Shown: positions 53,679-63,328 of the stretch, one piece after another | Layout: each line of letters begins with the position of its first letter | How positions within the stretch are numbered: the stretch's first letter is position 1 | NCBI RefSeq assembly: GCF_034039665.1 | Contig: NZ_CP120131.1 | Coordinates: 2,162,499 to 2,226,498, forward strand | Direction: 5' to 3' | Length of the DNA: 64,000 bases | Origin: Mammaliicoccus sp. Dog046 | GTDB taxonomy: Bacteria > Bacillota > Bacilli > Staphylococcales > Staphylococcaceae | Notes under the pieces: model-generated | Database searches by the model: none | Told to the model about the DNA's origin: nothing | The model's input: only the letters and a program-made list of their open reading frames with translations | Translations under genes and position numbers: made by a program

Positions 53679-54236
53679 TTACACCAAATTTTTTACTATT
53701 TTCGCTGGATTTCCAGCAATTACAATATTGCCTTCTTCAAAACTTTTAGTAACAATTGAGCCTGCACCAACTATGGTATTATCCTTTAATTTTACTCCTG
53801 GTAAAATAACTGAATTCATACCTATCCAACAATTTTTTCCGATGTGAACGTCCTTACCATCTAAATGCTTTTCAAGATTTTTAAAATCATGATTTGCTGT
53901 AATTATTCCTACATTAGGTGCTATATAACTTCCACTACCAATATAAATTTTTGCAGAAAAATTATTGAAATAGGTACCTGGTGATTGAAATATATTAATA
54001 TCATTATGATCAAATATTATATTTTGAGGTTTATGGATTCGAACACTAATATCTGCTGGCCATGGTAACTTTCTATTAATTCCCAATATTTTAAAAGGCA
54101 CTGCCTTCCATGCCCATAACCATCCCATGACTTTCTCATTAAAATAATAACCTGTTAAAAATTCTTTTTTGTAGAATAATAGTAGGGGTAAATTTAAAAT
54201 TCTAAATAATTTAGTTTTCATTATGAATCGAATCAT
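53679..54236 (-). CDS. Capsule O-acetyltransferase (hexapeptide-repeat family), Cap8J-like
   Basis: 185 residues. A left-handed beta-helix acyltransferase is shown by the run of hexapeptide repeats: IYIGSGSYIAPNVGIITANHD, then VHIGKNCWIGMNSVILPGVKLKD-type turns, and IVGAGSIVTKSFEEG. The catalytic His is in TANHDF. It probably acetylates a sugar of the capsule unit. Cap8J in S. aureus is also a 185-residue acetyltransferase placed between the polymerase and flippase genes, whereas type 5 uses a different gene (capH) next to capG. Confidence 0.85.
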   Translation of the reverse strand: MIRFIMKTKLFRILNLPLLLFYKKEFLTGYYFNEKVMGWLWAWKAVPFKILGINRKLPWPADISVRIHKPQNIIFDHNDINIFQSPGTYFNNFSAKIYIGSGSYIAPNVGIITANHDFKNLEKHLDGKDVHIGKNCWIGMNSVILPGVKLKDNTIVGAGSIVTKSFEEGNIVIAGNPAKIVKNLV

Positions 54237-54237
54237 T

Positions 54238-55644
54238 CTATACCAACACCTTTAATTTTAAATTTTTAATTAGAAATGCAATAAATACAACAGTTCCATA
54301 TACAACAACGATTGAACTTAGCATGCTTATTATTGGCATTGGATTTCCAAATATATTTGTTGCTACTCTCATATAAACATATGTTCCAATAAAAATGATT
54401 TCTAATTTATTAGTACGTTTAACTAAATTTTCTATAATTGTTGATAGTGTAAGATTAAAAATCAAAATTAATGGGAATAACACTGGACCTAAATATATAT
54501 AGCCATAACCCGCACTTGAGATAAGATGTCCGGTTAATTGTTTATTACCATAAATTAATTTATTAAATAATTGACTTGTGATTAACCCATCTTTATTTAC
54601 AAACATATTCAATCCTGACGTTGATCGTACTAGATCGTAAAAAAACTCCTTAATATTACCTGTATAATAATTCAAATAATCTATTGATGCTCCCACATTA
54701 TGTGGTCCATAAAAATAAGATTGTAACTGATCAACAAATTTAATATCCGATACACTTTTACTTGATAAAGCATCACTGTACGAAGCATAGTTAAATATAT
54801 ATAGCTCTTTATATAGAGTCATTAAGAGTAATATTACAACTCCAGAAGATATTATCACCATATTAATTTTAAATTTATGCTTCTTAAATAGAATAGAAGT
54901 AATGGCTAATACTGCAATTAATGTATAAAGTTGTACTGTCCTTCTTTCACCTACAATTAAGCATATATTAATCAGACCGATAACTAACGGTATTATCACA
55001 TAAATGATTTTATTAACTTTTATATACTTTTTATAAAAATGTAAAGAAGTTAATACAAAAATTAGTAGTAATGATAATTGTATGCACATTCTAACCAATA
55101 TAACTATACTTGACGCATCTTCAGTTCCTCTTCCAGTAGCATTAGTTTTTATAACGAAAAAAGAAACTGTTTCTCTAACACCTGGTATTACTATAAATAA
55201 TCCCAAGGAAATCAAAATGAATATTAAATAAACGAATTTATTTCCCAGTAAAGTATAATCTGAATACTTTTGATGATTTATAATCCCTTTTTTAAATCTA
55301 TAAGATGACAAAATCAATAAAAAGATTGTTCCAACTAAATATTCAATACAAATTAATATTGCACCTTTATCAAAATAATCAATTCCTAATGGTAAATTAT
55401 CAACTATTTTATCATTAAACATTACAATACAGATTGGTATTACAACCAACCTAATGAAACCATATAAATCAAAGATGAATTTAGTAAATTTAATATTAGT
55501 ATTGTTAATAGAAGAAAGTAGTATTTTGGAAAATAAATAAACTATAGGCAAAATTAGTAATATTAATAGCTCTTGATTTAATAATAAAATCAATAATAAA
55601 GATACGAAAGAAACACAAATGGAAAAATAATTAAATAGCTTCAT
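54238..55644 (-). CDS. Wzy-type capsule polymerase (Cap8I-like)
   Basis: 468 residues, about twelve membrane helices and one larger loop at about 290-360 (DQLQSYFYGPHNVGASIDYL). No soluble catalytic domain is present. This hydrophobic profile with a large late loop, next to a flippase, is characteristic of O-antigen/capsule polymerases, which show little sequence conservation. It overlaps the preceding glycosyltransferase gene by 14 bases. The position and size are those of type-8 capI rather than type-5 capJ. Confidence 0.8.
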   Translation of the reverse strand: MKLFNYFSICVSFVSLLLILLLNQELLILLILPIVYLFSKILLSSINNTNIKFTKFIFDLYGFIRLVVIPICIVMFNDKIVDNLPLGIDYFDKGAILICIEYLVGTIFLLILSSYRFKKGIINHQKYSDYTLLGNKFVYLIFILISLGLFIVIPGVRETVSFFVIKTNATGRGTEDASSIVILVRMCIQLSLLLIFVLTSLHFYKKYIKVNKIIYVIIPLVIGLINICLIVGERRTVQLYTLIAVLAITSILFKKHKFKINMVIISSGVVILLLMTLYKELYIFNYASYSDALSSKSVSDIKFVDQLQSYFYGPHNVGASIDYLNYYTGNIKEFFYDLVRSTSGLNMFVNKDGLITSQLFNKLIYGNKQLTGHLISSAGYGYIYLGPVLFPLILIFNLTLSTIIENLVKRTNKLEIIFIGTYVYMRVATNIFGNPMPIISMLSSIVVVYGTVVFIAFLIKNLKLKVLV

Positions 55645-56716
55645 TTTCGAGTACCTTTCTTAGCTTTATATAAAAATCGTTATTAGCATTACTGATTCTA
55701 ATTAATTCCTTATTCGTTAATGCCTCAATTTTTATTAAATCCAAATTAAAATACCAATCCTCAATCATGTCACCCAATAATTCACCATCATATACATTTA
55801 TATCTTTCCCCAATCCCAATTCTTCCGCTTTCTTAGATGTGAACGTATTTGCAGAAGTTAGTATAGGTTTATTTAAATATATAGCGTAATATAACCTAAT
55901 AGAAAGTGCGGTATCTAAGGCTATTTCATTATTACCGTAAACATTATTTAATACATCTGTTTCATTTAATAATTCTGATGTTTTTTCAATTGGAAAACCA
56001 TCTATAAATTTTGTATTATTAATATTATTTTCTACAGCAAATTTCTTTAATACATCTGATCCTGTGCCAAAGTATTGTAATAAAAACCGATTATCATTTT
56101 TTAATGAAAGCATAAATTTTTTATTGACATCATAAAACCGATTATTTCCTATAAAACTTATTCTTATTGGTTTTTCATATCTTATATCATTTTTGTTATT
56201 ACAATTTTTTAATATTTTTTCATTAAAGCTATAAATGACCTGATACTTTTCTGAATCAGGTAAAAATTTTAAAAATCCTTCTGATGATAATGTTGTTAAT
56301 AAACTATTATTAATCAATTTTTTCATCCTATTGAAAATAAGTTTATTATTTTCATGAAAATAATCTCTTATATTTAAAATATATCTTTCCTTATAATTTC
56401 TAATTAGAAAGTTTTTGAACAAATGACCAGTATATGTTCCCCAAACTATAACAAGATCATATTTATTTTTTTTAATAATAGCTTCTGCAAATGGTTTGAA
56501 TTTATAATAATTTTTTATTTTTTTTAACTTAGACCAATTTGGATCAATTTTTATAGAATACTTATATTTATTGACCACCTCAATATCTTCATCAATTCCA
56601 TATTTATCAACATAAATAATATCAACATCATGTTTGGAAGAATCAATATTATCTAAATAATGTGAAATTAGAGTCATGTGCTTAATATTAACTGCACCTA
56701 ATATACATATTTTCAA
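55631..56716 (-). CDS. Capsule glycosyltransferase (Cap8H-like position)
   Basis: 361 residues. The start KICILGAVNIKHMTLISHYL and the Rossmann-like second half (IRISFIGNNRFYDV, FIDGFPIEKTSELLNETDVL, SIRLYYAIYLNKPILTS) suggest a GT-B glycosyltransferase. In a three-sugar capsule pathway the remaining transferase step is addition of ManNAcA, which fits this gene by elimination. It is one base from capG and overlaps the polymerase gene. The codon usage is strongly AT-rich like the following three genes. Confidence 0.75.
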   Translation of the reverse strand: MKICILGAVNIKHMTLISHYLDNIDSSKHDVDIIYVDKYGIDEDIEVVNKYKYSIKIDPNWSKLKKIKNYYKFKPFAEAIIKKNKYDLVIVWGTYTGHLFKNFLIRNYKERYILNIRDYFHENNKLIFNRMKKLINNSLLTTLSSEGFLKFLPDSEKYQVIYSFNEKILKNCNNKNDIRYEKPIRISFIGNNRFYDVNKKFMLSLKNDNRFLLQYFGTGSDVLKKFAVENNINNTKFIDGFPIEKTSELLNETDVLNNVYGNNEIALDTALSIRLYYAIYLNKPILTSANTFTSKKAEELGLGKDINVYDGELLGDMIEDWYFNLDLIKIEALTNKELIRISNANNDFYIKLRKVLENEAI

Positions 56717-56717
56717 A

Positions 56718-57842
56718 TTATTTCCCCCATGTATTTCTATTAATTATCTCCGTATAACTTTGTATAATCTTCACAACTTTTTGAGATACATTTGTGTCTA
56801 AGTAATCAATTGCATCTTTCATTGGTTCGTTGTTTTCTTGCATTGCTCTTGCTAATTCAACTGATTGAACAAGATTATCGTATTTGATTCCTCCAACGAT
56901 GACTGTTCCTTTATCTAATACTTCTGGTCGTTCTGTCGATGTTCTGATTAAAACGCCTGGGAATTTTAACATTGATGATTCTTCTGAAAGTGTTCCACTA
57001 TCGGATAATACGACAAATGCATTTTTTTGAAGTGCATTATAGTCAAAGAATCCAAATGGTTTTAGTTGTCTTACTAATGGATGAAATTCAAATGATCTTT
57101 CTTCGATTTTCTTCCAACTTCTTGGATGTGTTGAATATATAACTGGTAATTGATATTTCTCAGCTATTTCATTAATCGCGTTCATTAAAGAATTAAAGTT
57201 ATCTTCAATATCAATGTTTTCTTCTCTATGTGCAGATACTAAAATATATTTATTTTTTTCTAAATTTAATGTATCTAATGCTTTACTACCATTTATTTTC
57301 TCTTCATATTCTTCTAACACTTCTCGCATCGGAGATCCTGTAACGAAGATGTTTTCTTTTTTAAATCCTTCGTCTAACAAGTATCTTCTACTATGTTCTG
57401 TGTATGGTAAGTTCACATCACTTACATGGTCAACGATTTTTCTATTAATTTCTTCAGGGACATTTTGATCAAAGCAACGATTTCCCGCTTCCATATGGAA
57501 CACAGGTATTTTTAATCTTTTTGCTGATACTGCAGCTAAACAACTGTTTGTATCTCCTAAGATTAATAATGCATCTGGTTGTTCTGCAGCTAGTACTTCA
57601 TAAGATTTCGCAATGATATTACCCATCGTTTCACCTAAGTCTTTTCCTACCGCTTCAAGAAAATGATTGGGTTCTCTTAATTCTAATTCTTCAAAAAACA
57701 CTTGATTCAATGTGTAGTCATAGTTTTGACCTGTATGAACGAGTATTTGGTTAAAGTATTTATCACATGCTTTGATCGTTGCAGATAATCTTATAATTTC
57801 AGGTCTTGTACCTACAATTGTCATTAATTTTAATTTTTCCAT
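56718..57842 (-). CDS. capG: CapG-like UDP-N-acetylglucosamine 2-epimerase family enzyme
   Basis: 374 residues from ATG 57842, which follows a perfect GGAGGT inside the end of capF; the longer frame has no site. Motifs: LMTIVGTRPEIIRLSATI, LVHTGQNYDYTLNQVFFEEL, HMEAGNRCFDQNVPEE, VSAHREENID and LSDSGTLSEESSML. With CapE and CapF it makes UDP-L-FucNAc, CapG catalysing the final 2-epimerisation. It belongs to the conserved part of the cluster. Confidence 0.93.
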   Translation of the reverse strand: MEKLKLMTIVGTRPEIIRLSATIKACDKYFNQILVHTGQNYDYTLNQVFFEELELREPNHFLEAVGKDLGETMGNIIAKSYEVLAAEQPDALLILGDTNSCLAAVSAKRLKIPVFHMEAGNRCFDQNVPEEINRKIVDHVSDVNLPYTEHSRRYLLDEGFKKENIFVTGSPMREVLEEYEEKINGSKALDTLNLEKNKYILVSAHREENIDIEDNFNSLMNAINEIAEKYQLPVIYSTHPRSWKKIEERSFEFHPLVRQLKPFGFFDYNALQKNAFVVLSDSGTLSEESSMLKFPGVLIRTSTERPEVLDKGTVIVGGIKYDNLVQSVELARAMQENNEPMKDAIDYLDTNVSQKVVKIIQSYTEIINRNTWGK

Positions 57843-57843
57843 T

Positions 57844-58956
57844 TTATACCTCCAAGAAATATGTATCTGGATTTTCTGGATCAAACATTTCATTAACCCA
57901 CATAATCGTTACCATATTTTCAGTTCCTAGATTTTCAATATTATGTGTATATCCTACCGGTATATCAATCACTTCTAATTTTTCTCCTGAAACGTGATAC
58001 TCAATAATTTCTGATGTATCAGGTTTTCTGAATCGAATTACACCTTCACCTGATACAACTAAGAATTTTTCATTTTTAGTATGGTGCCAATGATTTCCTT
58101 TTACGATTCCAGGTTTTGATATATTTACAGATACTTGTCCACGATCTGGTGTTTTCAAAAATTCTGTAAATGACCCTCTGTTATCGACATTCATTTTGAG
58201 CGGATAACTAAATTCATCTGTCGGTAAATAACTTAAATATGTACTATACAATGCTTTTTCGAATGGATTATCTAATTTTGGTAATGTTCTATTTTCTCTC
58301 GTAGCTTTAAATGATTTTATTAAATCACCTATTTGACCTAAAGTTGCTTTATGAACATTTGATACAGTTGGCTGACCATCGATGATAGTTGGGTTACCGG
58401 TAATCGCATTTTTAATTTCAACGATGACATCATCAATGTAGTTTAACGATAATTCAATTTCTCTATCATTAATCTGTATTTCTTTATGATTCGCGATGTT
58501 ATAACAGAATGTAGCTATAACCGAGTTATAATTTGGTTTACACCATTTCCCAAATAAATTTGGTAATTGATAAATATAAATATTGTTTCCATTTGATTGT
58601 GAAAATTTCTTTAGCAGTTTTTCTGCATTGCTTTTACTTTTGCCATAAGGATTTTCAGAGTTTGCTTGTATTGAAGATGATAAAATAATACTCGGATTAT
58701 TTGGATTTTCTTTAATGATTTCTAACATTTCAGCTAATAATTCCACATTTCCTTCATTAAATTCACTATCATTCTCAGGTCGATTAACACCTGCTAAATG
58801 TACGATACAATCAGATGACATCAAGTATTTATTTCTATCTTCAACAGAAGTTTCTCTTGAAACTTCTAATATTTGATAATCTGTTGTTTGCATTAAATCG
58901 TATTTCAAATTTTTCCCTACAAATCCATTTGCGCCTGTTATAACAATAGTCTTCAT
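57844..58956 (-). CDS. capF: CapF-like bifunctional reductase with cupin domain
   Basis: 370 residues. N-terminal short-chain dehydrogenase (ITGANGFVGKNLKYDL, active-site region NPYGKSKSNAEKLL) to about 245. C-terminal cupin (VNISKPGIVKGNHWHHTKNEKFLVVSGEG) to 370, whose His residues bind zinc in CapF. In S. aureus CapF epimerises and then reduces the CapE product to UDP-L-6-deoxy-TalNAc. It is next to capE and capG. Confidence 0.93.
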   Translation of the reverse strand: MKTIVITGANGFVGKNLKYDLMQTTDYQILEVSRETSVEDRNKYLMSSDCIVHLAGVNRPENDSEFNEGNVELLAEMLEIIKENPNNPSIILSSSIQANSENPYGKSKSNAEKLLKKFSQSNGNNIYIYQLPNLFGKWCKPNYNSVIATFCYNIANHKEIQINDREIELSLNYIDDVIVEIKNAITGNPTIIDGQPTVSNVHKATLGQIGDLIKSFKATRENRTLPKLDNPFEKALYSTYLSYLPTDEFSYPLKMNVDNRGSFTEFLKTPDRGQVSVNISKPGIVKGNHWHHTKNEKFLVVSGEGVIRFRKPDTSEIIEYHVSGEKLEVIDIPVGYTHNIENLGTENMVTIMWVNEMFDPENPDTYFLEV

Positions 58957-58965
58957 AAATACCTC

Positions 58966-59994
58966 CTAATTTACTTGGCTTTTATATTTTTCGACTTCAT
59001 TTTTAACATAATCAAGTGCCATTAATTTTTCTTTAATTTCTGGAATCGTTAATCGATGGGTATTATCAGAATTATATTCATATGCTTCAGTTATTTCTTC
59101 CTTACCATCTTCAAAGTAATTTCCGTAATTTAAATCTCTTGAGTCTGCAGGTACTCTGTAATAATCACCCATATCTTCTGCTTGTGCATATTCTTCTCTT
59201 GTAAGTAAAGTTTCTGCTTTTTTCTCACCATGACGTGTACCAATAATTTTAATCTCATTATTTGCATCAAATAGTTCTAACAATGCTTGTGCTAAGTCAC
59301 CTACTGTTGATGCTGGTGCTTTTTGAACCATGATATCTCCTGTTTCAGCATGTTTAAATGCATGTATCACTAATTCAACCGCTTCTTCTAAACTCATTAA
59401 ATACCTTGTCATTTCTGGGTCTGTCACAGTTAATGGCTCATTATTGAATATTTTTTCAATAAATAAAGGAATGACTGATCCTCTTGAAGCCATAACATTT
59501 CCATATCTCGTACCACATATAAGCGTTTGACTTTCATCTACATTTCTTGATTTTGCGACAAATACTTTTTCCATCATTGCCTTTGATATTCCCATAGCAT
59601 TAATTGGATAAGCTGCTTTATCTGTGGAAAGACAAATTACTTTTTTTACATTTGCTCTAATTGCTGATTGCACAACATTTTCTGTACCTAATATATTCGT
59701 TTTTACAGCTTCAATTGGAAAGAATTCACAAGATGGAACTTGTTTTAATGCTGCTGCATGAAAGACAAAGTCGACACCTCTCATTGCACTTTCAACACTT
59801 AAAGCGTCTCTTACATCACCTATATAAAATTTCAATTTATCGTTATTATATTTTTTTCTTAAATCATCTTGTTTCTTTTCATCTCGTGAAAATACTCTAA
59901 TTTCTTTAATATCAGTGTGCAAAAACCTTTTCATAACTGCATTTCCAAACGAACCGGTTCCACCTGTAATTAGTATTGTTTTTCCTTTGAACAT
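58966..59994 (-). CDS. capE: CapE-like UDP-GlcNAc 4,6-dehydratase/5-epimerase
   Basis: 342 residues from ATG 59994, which equals the length of S. aureus CapE and has GGTGAGG just upstream; a longer frame to 60006 lacks a site. Motifs: KTILITGGTGSFGNAVMKRF, FHAAALKQVPSCEFFP and STDKAAYPINAMGISKAMME. In CapE enzymes the catalytic Tyr of the SDR triad is replaced by Met, and MGISK here follows that pattern. It starts the UDP-L-FucNAc branch. Confidence 0.93.
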   Translation of the reverse strand: MFKGKTILITGGTGSFGNAVMKRFLHTDIKEIRVFSRDEKKQDDLRKKYNNDKLKFYIGDVRDALSVESAMRGVDFVFHAAALKQVPSCEFFPIEAVKTNILGTENVVQSAIRANVKKVICLSTDKAAYPINAMGISKAMMEKVFVAKSRNVDESQTLICGTRYGNVMASRGSVIPLFIEKIFNNEPLTVTDPEMTRYLMSLEEAVELVIHAFKHAETGDIMVQKAPASTVGDLAQALLELFDANNEIKIIGTRHGEKKAETLLTREEYAQAEDMGDYYRVPADSRDLNYGNYFEDGKEEITEAYEYNSDNTHRLTIPEIKEKLMALDYVKNEVEKYKSQVN

Positions 59995-60037
59995 TTCCTC
60001 ACCCATTTATCGTATTTTTAATGTTACATGCGTTGAT

Positions 60038-61837
60038 TTAGTTATTAGTAAACTTGATAATGTTTTCTTTTTTGAAATTATTAAGTAATTCATCGATAAC
60101 TTCATTTACTTCTCTCATATCAATTTCCTTAACTTTCCCTCTATAAATCTTCTCGTATACTTGCTCTGGATGTATTTCATCCTTATTCAATAATTCTTCA
60201 AATAGTTTTTCCCCTGGTCGTATACCACTAAATTCAATACCAATGTCTTCTTCGTTATATCCACTTAATCGAATGAGATTTTTTGCTAAGTCTACAATTT
60301 TCACTGGTTTACCCATATCTAATACAAATACTTCTCCACCTGTTGCCAATGCACCTGCTTGTAATACAAGTCTCGATGCTTCTGGTATTGTCATGAAATA
60401 TCGAGTCATATCTGGATGTGTGACTGTGACTGGTCCACCCGCTTCTATTTGCTTCTTAAATAATGGTATTACTGATCCTCTTGAACCTAATACATTTCCA
60501 AATCGTACGGCTACAAAGTCTGTCTTTGACGTTTCATTGTTCATACTTTGAACGACCATTTCTGCGACTCTCTTAGAAGCGCCCATCACGTTTGGTGGAT
60601 TGACTGCTTTATCTGTTGAAACCATTACAAATTTACTGACTTCTGCTAATTTAGCTGCTTCTGCAGTATTTCTTGTACCAATCACATTATTCTTGATGGC
60701 TTCTTGTGGATTGTATTCCATCAATGGAACGTGTTTATGAGCTGCTGCGTGATATACGACATATGGTTTGTACGTTTGCATAATATCTATCATGCGCTGT
60801 CTATCTTGAACATCAGCAATTATTGGTATGATTTCAAATTTATCCTTATAAATTCCACTTAATTCTTGATTAATATGATAAATACTATTCTCACCATGGC
60901 CGAGTAGTAATATACGATCTGGATTGAATTTACATACTTGTCTACATATTTCTGAGCCAATAGATCCACCAGCACCCGTTACAAGTATCGTTTTATGTGT
61001 CAGTTCTTTCGAAATCGAAGCCATGTCTAGTTCTACAGGTTCACGTCCTAGTAAATCTTCGACTTCAACTTTCTTAAGTTGATTCACTTCTAATTCACCA
61101 GACATCACATTCTCGATATTTGGCATTTTGAACACTTCAACTTGTGATCTTTCACAAAATCCATTAATTTCTCTTAATCTTTGTTGTGACAATGTTGGTA
61201 TAGCGATGATAATTTTCTTAATGTTAAATTTCTTCACTAAGTTTGGTATGTCTTTAATATAACCTTGGACTTTAACACCCGAAGTAATGGACATCTTCTG
61301 CTTATTTGGATCATCATCTACGACCAATACTGGTTCCATGCCCATGTATGGTGTATTCATCATTTGTCTAATAAGTAAAGAACCTCCACGACCGCCACCT
61401 ACTACTAAAGTCGCTTTCTTCTTACCTTCTTTACTGATAAATGCTTTTCTATATATTCTCCATGATAGTCTCGAACCACCAATGAGTAACAAATGCATCA
61501 TCCAAGTGATGAAATAAAGTCTTAAAAATGGTGGGTGCTGAATAATAATAGAAACGATGATTGTTGTTGATATGATTGATCCGGTCACTGCTTTAACAAT
61601 CAATATTAATTCACTTACACTCGCGTATTCCCATGCCCTATGATACAAATCAAAGATTTGCGCAAATACATGATGTGATATAAGTAAGATTAATGAGGAT
61701 AACAACAGTAACTTAATCGAATACCCTGCGAAAAATGGTTCTAAGATGTAATATCCTAAAAACACCGATAAAGTAACAATAAGTGAGTCAATGATTAATA
61801 ACATCATCAGTCTTTGTTTAGTTGATAAATAACTCAA
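60038..61837 (-). CDS. capD: CapD-like membrane-bound UDP-GlcNAc 4,6-dehydratase
   Basis: 599 residues starting at TTG, with GGGGA upstream. Four N-terminal membrane helices (about 10-125) end with LRLYFITWMMHLLLIGGSRL. A first nucleotide-binding region is VVGGGRGGSLLIRQMM. The catalytic SDR domain (about 280-560) has ILVTGAGGSIGSEICRQV, YHAAAHKHVPLMEYNP and STDKAVNPPNVMGASKR. It makes the 4-keto-6-deoxy precursor that CapN reduces to UDP-D-FucNAc. S. aureus CapD is closely similar throughout. Confidence 0.94.
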   Translation of the reverse strand: MSYLSTKQRLMMLLIIDSLIVTLSVFLGYYILEPFFAGYSIKLLLLSSLILLISHHVFAQIFDLYHRAWEYASVSELILIVKAVTGSIISTTIIVSIIIQHPPFLRLYFITWMMHLLLIGGSRLSWRIYRKAFISKEGKKKATLVVGGGRGGSLLIRQMMNTPYMGMEPVLVVDDDPNKQKMSITSGVKVQGYIKDIPNLVKKFNIKKIIIAIPTLSQQRLREINGFCERSQVEVFKMPNIENVMSGELEVNQLKKVEVEDLLGREPVELDMASISKELTHKTILVTGAGGSIGSEICRQVCKFNPDRILLLGHGENSIYHINQELSGIYKDKFEIIPIIADVQDRQRMIDIMQTYKPYVVYHAAAHKHVPLMEYNPQEAIKNNVIGTRNTAEAAKLAEVSKFVMVSTDKAVNPPNVMGASKRVAEMVVQSMNNETSKTDFVAVRFGNVLGSRGSVIPLFKKQIEAGGPVTVTHPDMTRYFMTIPEASRLVLQAGALATGGEVFVLDMGKPVKIVDLAKNLIRLSGYNEEDIGIEFSGIRPGEKLFEELLNKDEIHPEQVYEKIYRGKVKEIDMREVNEVIDELLNNFKKENIIKFTNN

Positions 61838-61860
61838 TTCTCATTCCCCGATTTCCTTTA

Positions 61861-62628
61861 TTAAAATAGACCAAATCGCTTTTTCTTATATTCCATTGGT
61901 CTTTCCGTTGCAATATCTTTGTCTTGAATTAAATTTTCATTATTGTTTAATAATTGTTTAATTTCAGGTTCGTAATGCTTTGTTTTTGAATTGCCAAAAA
62001 GCCCATCCATGCTGAAAGGTCTTCTTTCCGAGTGATGTGCGTCCGAGGCAATAAAATGTACTAAATTGTGTTCTAACATTTGAATTGATAATTTTTGTAA
62101 GTTCTTCCCATGTGTTCCTATAAGTGATGAAGCTGTTAGTTGACTCAGCGAACCATTGTTGATCAATTCATAAAGTAAATTGATATCTTTCGCAATGGCT
62201 TTATTGCGTTCAGGATGCGCAATAATCGGTATGAACCCTCTCGCTTGTATTTCAAACAGAAGATGTTTGGTGTAATGTGGCACTTCATTAGAAGGTAGTT
62301 CTATGAGTAAATATTTGGAATGATTCAGTCCACTTAACTTATGTTGATCAATCTCATCTAATATCTTGTCTGTAATTCTAATTTCTTGTCCTGGATACAG
62401 GTCAATATTTAAATCTTTAACTTCTTGACGTTGCTTTAATTCCTCAACAGCTTTAGTAACATCAGCAAATGAATTATCATATCTTGGATGCAAATGATGA
62501 GGGGTTAATACAATTCCTGTAATCCCTTGGTCATGTGCTTGTTCTATCAATGAAATGAAATCTTCATCTGTTTGTGCCCCATCATCCACACCGACAATTA
62601 AATGATTATGAATGTCTATCATAATCAT
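61861..62628 (-). CDS. capC: CapC-like PHP-domain protein-tyrosine phosphatase
   Basis: 255 residues (253 if the second ATG is used). Metal-binding PHP motifs: IDIHNHLIVGVDDGA, LTPHHLHPRYDN, PIIAHPERNKAI and FIASDAHHSERRP. This manganese-dependent phosphatase (CpsB/Wzb type) dephosphorylates the tyrosine cluster of CapB to control chain length. The first ATG overlaps the capB stop codon, coupling their translation. Confidence 0.93.
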   Translation of the reverse strand: MIMIDIHNHLIVGVDDGAQTDEDFISLIEQAHDQGITGIVLTPHHLHPRYDNSFADVTKAVEELKQRQEVKDLNIDLYPGQEIRITDKILDEIDQHKLSGLNHSKYLLIELPSNEVPHYTKHLLFEIQARGFIPIIAHPERNKAIAKDINLLYELINNGSLSQLTASSLIGTHGKNLQKLSIQMLEHNLVHFIASDAHHSERRPFSMDGLFGNSKTKHYEPEIKQLLNNNENLIQDKDIATERPMEYKKKRFGLF

Positions 62629-63314
62629 TCTTCTCCGTAATAGTAGTATGAGCTAGATGATTTATCTAATGGTGCTTTATTGAGTACTACACCAAGAATT
62701 TTTGTTCCGGCTTTTTCTAATAATGTTTTTCCTTTTTTTACGGAATCTCTATTATTTTTTTCAGCATCAACAACAAAAACGGCATGTTTTGCTAATTCAC
62801 CAAATAGTTGTGCATCTGTCACTGTATTGACTGGAGGCGTATCAATAATAATAAAGTCATATTCTTTCTTTAATGTTTCAAATATATCTAGCATATTCGA
62901 TGAACCAATCAATTCAGACGGATTCGGTGGAATAGGTCCAGATGTTAAAACATTTAAATCTGTAATATCCGTACTTTGTACAGTTTCGTTCAAAGTACTT
63001 TTATTAATTACTACACTGGATAAGCCTTTAACATTATTTTTTTTGAATATATAATGTTGTGTTGGTTTTCTCATATCTCCATCAATCAATAACGTTTTAA
63101 AGCCAGCTTGTGCATACGTAATCGCAATATTGGCTGACATTGTAGATTTACCTGATGAAGGCATATCAGATGTTACTAACAAAGATTGCATATTATTATC
63201 TGCAGTCGAGAACAATATGTTTGAACGAATACCTCTGAATTTCTCACTAATTACTGACTTCGGCTTCTCATAAGTAATGAGTTGAGTGATTTTTGTATTT
63301 TTCTTTTTAGCCAT
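62625..63314 (-). CDS. capB: CapB-like bacterial tyrosine kinase
   Basis: 229 residues from ATG 63314, after GAGGTG; the GTG three codons earlier is inside that site. Walker A variant SDMPSSGKSTMSANIA, Walker A' TLLIDGDMRKPTQH and Walker B DFIIIDTPPVN are present. The C-terminal tyrosine cluster SSSYYYYGEE is the site of autophosphorylation. It needs the membrane partner CapA for activity. Cytoplasmic. Confidence 0.94.
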   Translation of the reverse strand: MAKKKNTKITQLITYEKPKSVISEKFRGIRSNILFSTADNNMQSLLVTSDMPSSGKSTMSANIAITYAQAGFKTLLIDGDMRKPTQHYIFKKNNVKGLSSVVINKSTLNETVQSTDITDLNVLTSGPIPPNPSELIGSSNMLDIFETLKKEYDFIIIDTPPVNTVTDAQLFGELAKHAVFVVDAEKNNRDSVKKGKTLLEKAGTKILGVVLNKAPLDKSSSSYYYYGEE

Positions 63315-63328
63315 TTTTTTCACCTCTT

